From positions 125,634 through 189,633 of the forward strand of contig QAOA01007004.1 of the NCBI GenBank assembly GCA_003255065.1: a DNA stretch of 64,000 bases. The letters run 5' to 3'. Below the pieces are notes generated by a model. It did not search any database, was not told the origin of the DNA, and was given only the letters and a program-made list of their open reading frames with translations. The translations under genes were made by a program, and so were the position numbers. Shown here piece after piece: positions 22,661 to 31,800 of this stretch. Numbering within the stretch: the stretch's first letter is position 1; every line of letters starts with the position of its first letter. This DNA is from Cercis canadensis. Taxonomy: Eukaryota; Streptophyta; Magnoliopsida; Fabales; Fabaceae.

Positions 22661-24136
22661 ATGACTCTCTGTAGCTCCAAAACCATGTATATGAAGAAGT
22701 TTCCAAACCTTAATTCCCCCTTTCAGTTCTTCACCATGTTCATGTCCATTTCCTTCCTTTTGATCATCCCAAATGCAACTTCTTTATACTTCAACTTCCC
22801 AAGCTTTAGTCCCAATGATAAAAGCATAATATATCAAAGAGACGCAATCCCTCCAAGCGCTGACTACCCAGTGATTCAGCTGACTAAAATGCCGGTTCGT
22901 TGTGGTCGAGCCATATATAACCAATCAATGCAACTTTATGACAAAACCACAAGGAAGCTCACAGATTTCACTACCCATTTCTCCTTTGTCATTAATTCAC
23001 GGAACCGCTCTATTTATGGAGATGGCTTTGCATTCTTCCTTGCGCCAAATGCTTCCCGTTTGCCTGATAACACCACAGATGGTAGCGCTATGTGTCTTAC
23101 ACTTGATAATCAGCAAGTAAACTCAACAGCCTATCGATTTGTTGCAGTGGAATTTGATATCTTTTATAACGATGGGTGGGATCTTATCAATGGGACACAT
23201 GTGGGTGTGGATATCAATTCCATGAAATCTGTTGCCAATGAGACATGGGAAGCCAAAGCCAATATCATGGCAGGGAATCTCAATGAGGCTCAAATCAGTT
23301 ACAATTCTAGTTCACAAAATTTAAGTGTTGTTTTCACTGGTTCTAGAAATAATACAATAATTGAGCAACATCTTCATTACATAGTTGATTTGAGAAGTTA
23401 TCTTCCGGAAAGGGTTGCTTTTGGCTTCTCAGCTTCCACAGGAGCTTATGATGCTGTATCTGAAATCCATTCGTGGAATTTTAGCTCAACTCTGGAAATA
23501 CAAGAGCACACTCAGGAGCCACCAGTAGCAAGGTAGGACTGGCAGTGGGATTGGGCGTTGGCGGGTTAGCGTTAATTGTAGTGTTGGGTTTGATTTCTTT
23601 TGGCTTGTGGAAGAGATGGAAGAAAAAGAATGAAAAGGAAGATCAAGGGTCTGATAAATACATGGAGGAGAATTTTGAAAGCGGGACAGGACCCCACAAG
23701 TATTCATATGCTGAATTTGCATCTGCAGCAAATAATTTCAAAGATGAGCAGAAACTAGGACAGGGAGGATTTGGGGGTGTTTATAAAGGTTTTCTTAAAG
23801 TTTCTAACTCCTATGTTGCTATTAAGAGGGTATCCGAGAACTCTAGACAAGAGATGAAGGAGTTTGCATCAAAAGTAAGAATTATTAGCCGATTAAGGCA
23901 CCGAAACTTAGTTCAGTTGATCGGTTGGTGCCATGAAAGGAAACAGCTCTTGCTCGTTTATGAGTATATGCCAAATAGAAGCTTAGATCTTCATCTTCTC
24001 AAGGAGGAAAGCCTGTTGACATGGGAAGTGAGATACAAAATTGCTCAAGGCTTGGCCTCTGCACTGCGATACTTGCATGAAGAATGGGAACAGTGTGTTG
24101 TGCAATGAGATATCAAAGCAAGCAACATCATGCTTG
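22661..24136 (+). pseudogene. psiLecRK-3: LecRK broken after the lectin domain and cut inside the kinase
   Basis: The first 291 codons (22661-23536) are intact and encode the signal sequence and whole lectin domain, with only about 15 residue differences from LecRK-1 by eye. A 16-base deletion just before the membrane span (near 23521) shifts the frame into TAG at 23534. The transmembrane and kinase part continues in another frame (23545-24108) until a CAATGA replaces the HRD codons. At 24132-24136 the kinase sequence joins LecRK flank sequence through a shared GCTTG. The kinase activation segment and everything after it are missing. The locus could still make a secreted lectin-only protein; that is inference. 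Confidence 0.9.
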
Positions 24137-24392
24137 TCTCACCAATCTGTGGGACCATCTTTACAAGCGAAGTCTATTTAGTGAGCACTATATTATGGTA
24201 CTCTTAGAGAGATAGTCCACTTTTAATTTCTGTCTTTCTTGTCTTCCTTTATCTGGTAGTCTCATTCAACCTTTTAGTGAAGAGAAGGATAAAGAAATAA
24301 TGTTTGCACATTACATATCAGATTTGAGATCATGAAAAATAAAAATATTATATAAATTCGGTCATATTTAAATGTTATTAAGTATGTAATTA
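24137..24392. repeat. LecRK flank module, interrupted by Copia
   Basis: It contains TGTCTCACCAATCTGTGGGACCATC and then TTGCACATTACATATC..TTAAATGTTATTAAGTATG, pieces of the flank module seen at 14040 and 22220, in rearranged order. The module continues at 29083 (AGTATAGTGAAAGCGTTTCCCT) on the other side of the Copia element, so the element split it. Confidence 0.75.
24388..24392. repeat. Target-site duplication AATTA, left
   Basis: AATTA directly before the LTR end at 24393, and again at 29078-29082 directly after the LTR end at 29077. This is the 5-base duplication expected of a Copia integrase. Confidence 0.93.
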
Positions 24393-24709
24393 TGTTACAC
24401 AATCAGAGGAAGAGAAATAGCATAAATAACAGCAGAAAACAAAATAACAGAAGTGTTTTTATGTTGCAGAAGACTCAAAAACGAGTTTCATTCAGATGCT
24501 GATATATCTACAAAATACCAACAGTACATAGTTGGTTTGAGCTACAGTAAGAGCAGTTTTTGGTCCATACCAAACCTGACAGATTTTTCCCACAAACAAG
24601 CATTACCATTCATCTACAACTAACAAAATAGCATAGCAAATTTTAAGCATAAACAAAACAAGATATTTTCTTAGCTTAGAGTACTTAGAAAAAATCTCAT
24701 AGTCTAACA
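24393..24709 (-). repeat. 3' LTR of the - strand Copia element
   Basis: 317 bases, beginning TGTTACACAATC on the + strand, which is the complement of the usual end, and ending GTCTAACA. The polypurine tract (AAGGAGGAG on the - strand) is adjacent at 24710-24718. Confidence 0.93.
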
Positions 24710-27700
24710 CTCCTCCTTGAGATTTTTCTTAAAGACTCCAAGCTTTGTTCTTAGTAATTCAAATCTGGCTGTAGGAAGAGCCTTGGTCATGATGTCTACT
24801 ATCTGGTTTTCATAACTGCAATGCACCAGATTAACTTCACCAAGTCTTTCATATTCTCTAACTGCATGAAACTTGATGTTTATGTGTTTAGTTCTGCCAT
24901 GTTGCACAGGATTTTTTGCAATGGCAATAGCTGATTTGTTGTCAACCCAAATTGTAGTAGCTTCATTCTGGTGTTGCTCCAAATCTGCTAGGATTTTTCT
25001 GAGCCAAATGGCTTGATTAGCAGCACCTGCTGCTGACATATACTCAGCTTCAGCTGTTGATTGGGCCACCACTTCTTGCTTCTTTGAATTCCATGAGAAA
25101 ACACCACTGCCAAACGAAAAACAATAACCTGAAGTGCTTTTGGCATCATCTACACTTCCTCCATGGTCACTGTCTGCATAGCCTTCAAGTTTATTACTTT
25201 CATTTTTCAAATACCACAAATCAAACTCAGTAGTTCCCCTTATGTATCTAAGAACTCTCTTAGCTACACCCATATGAATTTGACTTGGTGAGTGCATGAA
25301 TCTTGAAAGCAAACTTGCAAAGAACATTACATCTGGTCTGGTAGCAGATAAGTACAGCAAGCTTCCAATTATGCTTCTATAAAGTGAATCATCAATTTTG
25401 CTATCTTCATCATTATTTGACAGCTTCTGATTCACAACAAGAGGAGTGGACACAGGTTTTGATCTCTCCATATGAAACTTCTTTAAAAGTTCCCAAGCAT
25501 ATTTCTTTTGTGAAATGAAAATACTAGCATCACATTGTTCAATTTCCATACCAAGAAAATACTTCATTTCACCTAAATCAGACATTTCAAACTCCTGCTC
25601 CATATTCAGCTTGAATTGCTTCAAAGAGTTTGAATCTCCACCTGTGACTAACAAATCATCAACATAAAGAGACACAATTAGATCAACTTCAATTCCAGCT
25701 TTCTTCACAAACAAAGTTGCTTCACTCTCACTTCTTTTGAATCCTTGTTGCGGCAAGTAAGAATCAATTCTGCTATACCAAGCTCTTGGAGCTTGTTTCA
25801 AGCCATAAAGAGCTTTGTGAAGCTTGTACACTTTGTCTTCACTTCCTGGAACTAGAAAACCTTCTGGTTGTTCAACAAAAATATCTTCTTCCAGCAACCC
25901 ATTTAAAATGTAGATTTCACATCAAGATGGTAGATTTTCCAACCCAACTTTGCTGCTAAAGCCACTAGAAGTCTGATAGTGTCATGCCTTGCTACTGGAG
26001 CAAATGTTTCTGAGAAATCAACTTCATGCTGCTGAAAGTAACCTTTCACAATGAGTCTTGCTTTAAGTTTGTTCACAGAACCATCTGGATTAAGTTTGGT
26101 TCTATAAACTCACTTAACACCAAGAACTTTGTGATTTTGAGGTTTGTCAACAAGTGTCCATGGTCTATTTTTCTCAATCATGTTTATCTCTTCCTGCATT
26201 GCAACTTCCCAATCATTTTTGCTTGCTGCCTCCTTATAGCCTTTAGGTTCTAATGAAGCTATATTGCATCTTTCATAAATTTCTTCAAGAGGTAAGGTTC
26301 CTCTTATTGGTATATCATCATAATTATCTTCATCTATCTCTACTTCTGCTGCATCTTGTTTTTGAAAGATATTTCCCCCAATGTGGCTCTTATCACTCCT
26401 TTCAACTTCATTTCTATCCCAATTCCACTTGGAGAATTCATCAAATTTTACATTTCTGCTAACAAGAATTTTTTTGATCTTTAAGCTATAAATTCTGTAC
26501 CCTTTGGTATTGCTGCTATACCCTAAGAAAATTCCAGCTTCAGCCTTTTCATCAAGTTTAGTCCTCTTCTCATCAATCACATGCACATAGCACACACAAC
26601 CAAATATTTTGAGATGCTCAACTATTGGCTTTGTTTCATGCCAAACTTCATAAGGAGTTCTGCCTTTCAAGATTTTGGTAGGTAGCAAATTCAGCAAGTA
26701 TACTGAGGTATTGACTGCCTCAGCCTAAAAATTTTTAGGCAAACCCTTCTCAAACAAAAGACATCTGGCCATTTCCATTACTGATCTATTTTTCCTTTCA
26801 CTCACTCCATTTTGTTGAGGAGTGTAAAGAACAGTAAGTTGATGCTAAATTCCTTCTTGCTCACAAAATGCCTTGAATTCCCTAGAAGTATACTCAGTTC
26901 CATTATCTGATCTGAGTATTTTAATATAGCAGTCAGTTTGCTTCTTAACCATAGCTTTAAATTTCTTGAAAACATCCAGAACTTTAGATTTTTGTTTCAA
27001 GAAATACACCTAACACCATCTAGAGAAGTCATTAATGAATAACAGAAAATATCTACTGCCATTTAGAGATGAAATACTCATAGGGCCACATACATCAGAG
27101 TGAAGAAGTTGTAACTTTTCAGAAGCTTTCCAAGTACTATCTGAAAATGGCAATTTGGTCTGTTTTCCATATTGACAAACATCACACACTTCAACATTAT
27201 CACCAATGGCAGGCAAGTTTAACACTAACTCACTTGAATGCATATGTTTTAAAGTAGAGTAGCTGAAATGGCCAAGTCTTTTATGCCATAAAACTAAGTC
27301 ATCTTCAACACAAGAGTTAGCATGGTTACTAACTTGTTTCCACTCAACTAGAAAACTTTTATCTTTCATTTCAACAGTCATCAACTCACAACCAGTGGGA
27401 TCAAATATAATGCATGACATATCCTGAAAATGCAAGGTATAATGCCTTTCTAGCATTTGTGCTACACTTAGCAAATTTTGGCTAATGTTAGGCACAAAAA
27501 GAACATCATCAATAAGCTTCATACCTGAAGGTGTCTCAACAGCAACAACACCTTTTCCTTTGACATCTACATACTCTCCATTGCCTATCTTCACTTTGGA
27601 GATGTAAGTGTCGTCAAGTTCCTTAAATATGCTAGCATCATGAGTCATGTGACTTGTGCAGCCATTATCAATTAACCAAGTATTCTTGCCACTGTTTGCA

Positions 27701-28668
27701 GCATAACAAGTGGCAGCAAAGAGTTTTTCTTCACCTTGCTCATAATTTTTTGCAACTTGTGCTTGTTGTCCCTGCTGGTTTCTTTTATTCTTGCAGACTT
27801 TTTCAATATGGCCTAGCTGGTTACAAGCTCTGCATCTAACATTTGGCCGGAACCAACAAAATTTTTAACTATGACTTCTCTTCTTGCAATGAGGACAGGT
27901 GGGATACTTGCCTTTCCAAGCTGTTCCTTTGCTGCTATCTCCCATTTTCTTCTATTTATCCTTCTTCTCACCAGATTGCTTCTTACCTCCACTGTTGCTA
28001 GCTTGCTTTTCATTCAACTTTGCTTGAAAAGCACCTTCAATAGACTCATCTTGCCTTAAAGCCCTTCTCTGCTCCAAGCCTTAGAAGGCACTCACTACCT
28101 CAGTTACTGTCAACTGAGATAGATCTTTCACAAGTTCTAGAGAAGAGATTTTTGACTCAAATCTCTCTGGCACACTGATGAGAACCTTGTCCACTATCCT
28201 CTGCTCAGTGAGTTGTTCACCAAGCAGCCTTAGTTGGTTAACTATCTTCATGAGCTTATCCACAAACTCCTTGATAGTCTCTGACTCCTTCATCCTCAAC
28301 AGCTCAAATTCTCTCCTCAAGTTGAGCATTTGCATCTGCCTGGTTCTATCACTACCTTGAAACTCCTCTTTAAGTTTGTCCCAAGCCAGCTTTGCTGTCT
28401 CATAATGCATGATTTTAGCAAAAATGTCATATGTCAAAGATGAATGAATAGCTACTAGTGCTTTATATTCTTTGGCAACCTCTTCTCTATGTTGTTTCAT
28501 TTGAGCTATAGTGGGATTTTAAGGTAGAGGAGCTGGTTGTCCTCCTGTCTTTACTACTTCCCACATGTCAAATCCTCTAAGGTATGCCTTCATCTTTACA
28601 GCCCAGATTGGGTAATTTTCACTTGTGAAAGATGGAGGAGAGGGAGCAAAGTAGCTACTTGAAACCAT
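24704..28668 (-). pseudogene. Copia gag-pol polyprotein, - strand, broken
   Basis: It begins at ATG (28668, MVSSSYFAP) and runs leftward through gag, a protease region, integrase, reverse transcriptase with [13 protein letters not shown], and RNase H. It ends in ...KEEC with the stop at 24704-24706 inside the LTR. The gag start has extra residues before ENYPIWA that the + strand copy at 42265 lacks. Breaks seen: a stop in gag near 28520, a stop in place of Trp in the integrase-RT linker (TGA, about 26112), and a one-base loss near 25905 that shifts the frame at a conserved reverse transcriptase motif. The region 24704-25897 is open for 397 codons. No active product is expected. Confidence 0.9.
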
Positions 28669-28759
28669 GAATTTTTCTCTCTGGTGTTTGAAGGTTTTTT
28701 AGGAGGGGAAGCCTTGCTGGTTTTCTCTCTTTTACTCACAGTCCTTAAAGAACTTTAGA

Positions 28760-28771
28760 GCTCTGATACCA
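28760..28771 (-). other. Copia primer-binding site (initiator tRNA-Met type)
   Basis: On the - strand it reads TGGTATCAGAGC directly after the 5' LTR, matching the complement of the 3' end of plant initiator tRNA-Met. The + strand copies have a weakened form, TGGTATCATAGT, at 42162 and 46483. Confidence 0.88.
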
Positions 28772-29077
28772 TGTTACACAATCAGAGGAAGAGAAATAGC
28801 AGAAATAACAGCAGAAAACAAAATAACAGAAGTGTTTTTATGTTGCAAAAGGCTCAAAAACGAGTTTCATTCAGATGCTGATATATGTACAAAATACCAA
28901 CAGTACATAGTTGGTTTGAGCTACAGTAATGGTCCATACCAAACCTGACAGATTTTTTTCACAAACAAGCATTACCATTCATCTACAACTAACAAAATAG
29001 CATAGCAAATTTTAAGCATAAACAAAACAAGATATTTTCTTAACTTAGACTACTTAGAAAAAATCTCAAGTCTAACA
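28772..29077 (-). repeat. 5' LTR of the - strand Copia element
   Basis: 306 bases with the same ends as the 3' LTR. It lacks a 12-base stretch (near AGAGCAGTTTTT) that the 3' LTR has, and the AT in CATAGTC is reduced by one base. AATTA follows at 29078-29082. Confidence 0.93.
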
Positions 29078-29082
29078 AATTA

Positions 29083-30332
29083 AGTATAGTGAAAGCGTTT
29101 CCCTCTACATTTCTTCCTTACTTCCTTTCCTTTTTTGAGGAGAGGGTCTTCTGACAGAGTCATCATTTCATCGGTCTCTGTCTCTGCTTTTCTTTTGTTA
29201 TGTGAATATATTAAATTGATTCTCCTTATGTGGTCATGCAAGAAACCCATATATGTTACGTAATATACACTTCCAAAATCTGGTCCAAAAGCTGATTAAA
29301 GAGAGATAAAAGAAACTGAACTTTCCCATTTTGGTTTGTATAAAGTGAGATTAGAATGATAGTAGTGGATTACACGCATCATCCCCTTCCCTAACCATAT
29401 GAATCTGGTCAAATTTTAATTTTAATTTTTTTAAAAAAAAGAGAGATAAGGTTCAGGAGGGTTTTAGGTCTTTATCATTGGAATTGCTTTAGCCAATGAT
29501 AAAGACATTCAAATCCCATTTCAGTATCCATAAAGTGTCTTTGCAATCCTCATGCTAACGTTCAGATATTGCCTATTTGTGACCCTTTGATCACTAGGAA
29601 AATTCTTACGAGAACAATAGATAACATAATGCAGAATTGAGGAAAATTCTGGAGAAAGGGGTTGGGATGGGGAAAAGATAAAGAGAAAATTATCTATGTG
29701 TATGACTGTCCAAAAATGACACAAGCGATTGACGTGCACACAAATCAGAAGATAGCACGACACAACTTTATCTGACTAGTACAACTATCCTTGGCCACTA
29801 AAACGTTTGGAATTATAGATTAGAAAAAATAAATCTTGTGAATTATAAAGTATATGTAAATGTCATTTTTCTATAGAAGTTTAGTTTATTCTACTATTAA
29901 TATAAAATTTTATATACCATTATTAAACCAAAAAAAGTGATACATGACCAAAATAATTAAAACAAGTAGTTCATTAATTATACAAAACTCTACAATAAAT
30001 TTGATTTAATTGATAAAATTAAAACACATCTTTTATAAATTTTATATTCAATTATCGTTACTAGACATATCTTTTTAATAAACAATCTATAAACAAATAC
30101 TGGAACATTGTACTAGAACATCCACTTGGCAATGTAGTTTTCTAAAACGTCCTTGTGTTTAGTTGTCCCTCATACTCTTGAAGAAAGGTAACTTCTCCAT
30201 TGCCTTTATCAACTAAAACAAGGCATTGACTTGATCAAGAATTTAAAAATGACCAAGTTCTTCCCATCAATTGGACAGAACTTTCCTCGAAATTCTTGGG
30301 TTCTTTATTAGTCTCCACTGGTGGCAAGATTT
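29083..30332. other. Intergenic made of duplicated LecRK flank pieces
   Basis: No gene is seen. 29083-29105 continues the flank module split by Copia. 29640-29790 resembles 51000-51170 (CTGGAGAAAGGGGTTGGGATG and GACACAAGCGATTGACGTGCAC). 29815-30110 resembles 51316-51610. 30130-30330 is the module also found at 7739 and 51855. Confidence 0.6.
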
Positions 30333-30660
30333 TTAGGGACTTTAACCTGGATATTATATTTTATAACTTAATTATTTAAATATTATAATTTTTAAAAAAT
30401 TTAAAATTTTTAAAAAATAAGTGTGGATAGATGAAAACCATTATGGCGTGTAATATTTGTTTAGAGATTCTATTAAAGAGATATGTCCAAGGACCGTTGT
30501 ATTAGTCCGATAAATATAGGGACCTCAATTGTCAACACTTGGAACCCCACATAATTAATTTTCTCTTTATTTTTAGAATCCATTCAAATTTTTTTATTTT
30601 AATTTTTTAAAAACTGTAAGTAATTAAGTTATAAAGTATAATAAATACATAATTTTTTAG
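30333..30660. mobile_element. Foldback element inserted in the flank module
   Basis: The left arm (TATTATATTTTATAACTTAATTA, near 30350-30375, then TTTTTAAAAAATTTAAAA) matches the reverse complement of the right arm (near 30590-30650, TTTTTAAAAACTG..TAATTAAGTTATAAAG). The uninterrupted version of the module at 7935-7960 and 51960-51980 lacks it. The centre holds an inverted copy of sequence that occurs directly at 31362-31444. No coding capacity is seen. Confidence 0.55.
30487..30569 (-). repeat. 83-base inverted repeat, left arm
   Basis: The reverse complement matches 31362-31444 with one mismatch by eye. The arms are separated by about 0.8 kb that contains the first copy of the LecRK-4 upstream duplication. 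Confidence 0.85.
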
Positions 30661-31023
30661 TCTCTATCAAAGACCTAAATAAAATGTTACAGATCATTTG
30701 TACAAAAAAATATTTAACATATATGATAATCATATAATTTAAAAAATATTTTGATAATATGTAAATACATTTGAGTGAAAATAATTGCAAATTTTATTAC
30801 CTAAGATTCATTTTACCTGTACAATTCATACCTATATTTAATTATGTAACTACAAATATTTTCCTTTAATTTTAAAATCTTATATAAATTGTATATTACG
30901 CGTATTCTAAAAGATTCTAAATATAATTTGATATCGCTACACGTACTTTAAAAAGTCATAAATTCAAACATTAATTTAATTATATTATCATGAACTCATA
31001 CTTATTCAAAATAAATGTGATCA

Positions 31024-31147
31024 TATGTTGGAAAAAAAAAACCCCACTAACCCTTTCCATAAACCACAAGCTAGCTAGAAGCTTGTAAATCCAACCACTA
31101 CTCTAGCCACTCCCCAAATATCCTCCAAAGAAGTCTCCACAGCTATG
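31024..31147 (+). repeat. Upstream duplicate of the LecRK-4 promoter-proximal region
   Basis: The sequence from CATATGTTGGAAAAAAA through GCTAGCTAGAAGCTTG to CCACAGCTATGGG is repeated at 31677-31806, directly at the LecRK-4 start. The upstream copy includes an ATGGG but the frame ends quickly. It is a direct repeat of about 125 bases spaced about 655 bases apart. Confidence 0.9.
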
Positions 31148-31361
31148 GGTATAAAAAATTATAATATATGTTAAAGCACTCAATTTTTAAAATTTTTATA
31201 ACCACACTAAAATTATCATATGAATCCTACCGAACCCACTGTAGAGAGAAGCATTATCCCTCTAATGGTAGCAAAGCATTGTGCTCATCAGTCTATTTTT
31301 ACAAGTCTACTCTTTTATTACATTATAAATTCTGGAGAAAGGGGTTGGGATGGCGTAAAGA

Positions 31362-31444
31362 TAAAGAGAAAATTAATTATGTGGGGTTCCAAGTGTTGAC
31401 AATTGAGGTCCCTATATTTATCGGACTAGTACAACGGTCCTTGG
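31362..31444 (+). repeat. 83-base inverted repeat, right arm
   Basis: It is the partner of 30487-30569, and a related direct copy without the last part is at 51060-51115. No gene is present. Confidence 0.85.
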
Positions 31445-31676
31445 CCACTAACACTAAAACGGCTGGACTAAGTTGAAAGGAAAACGTGTTGCACTTACAC
31501 ACCGATAAAAGAATCTCTTTTAATTCTTGGGTTCTTTATTAGTCTCGGGTCTCCATCAAAGACTTGCTAAGTTCATGGAATTAAGAGATTCTTACATCGG
31601 TGTCTTATATTGTCATGAACTCATACCTATTCAAAATATCCTCTACATAAACCACAAGCTATAAATAAATGTGATC

Positions 31677-31800
31677 ATATGTTGGAAAAAAAAAAAACCC
31701 CACGGACCCTTTCCATAAACCACAAGCTAGCTAGAAGCTTGTAAATCCAACCACTACTCTAGCCACTCCCCAAATATCCTCCAAAGAAATCTCCACAGCT
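31677..31800 (+). promoter_or_regulatory. Proximal upstream region of LecRK-4
   Basis: The second copy of the 125-base repeat ends exactly at the LecRK-4 ATG. It differs from the upstream block shared by the other LecRK genes, so LecRK-4 is likely under different control. It probably contains the 5' leader (CTAGCCACTCCCC..TCTCCACAGCT). Confidence 0.5.

Larger units (their letters stand above)
24393..29077 (-). mobile_element. Complete Copia element on the - strand
   Basis: Two LTRs bracket a primer-binding site, gag-pol remnant and polypurine tract, with a matching AATTA duplication at both ends. It is the same family as the left-edge and 41852-47135 elements but an independent insertion, because the target differs from AATAT. 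The two LTRs differ by roughly eight substitutions plus a 12-base indel and a 1-base indel by eye, so the insertion is fairly recent yet no longer coding-competent. Confidence 0.95.

Noticed and set aside
8763-23120. Second frames of about 72 codons overlapping each LecRK lectin domain
   Set aside because: They recur only because the LecRK genes are duplicates. The main frame explains the conservation.
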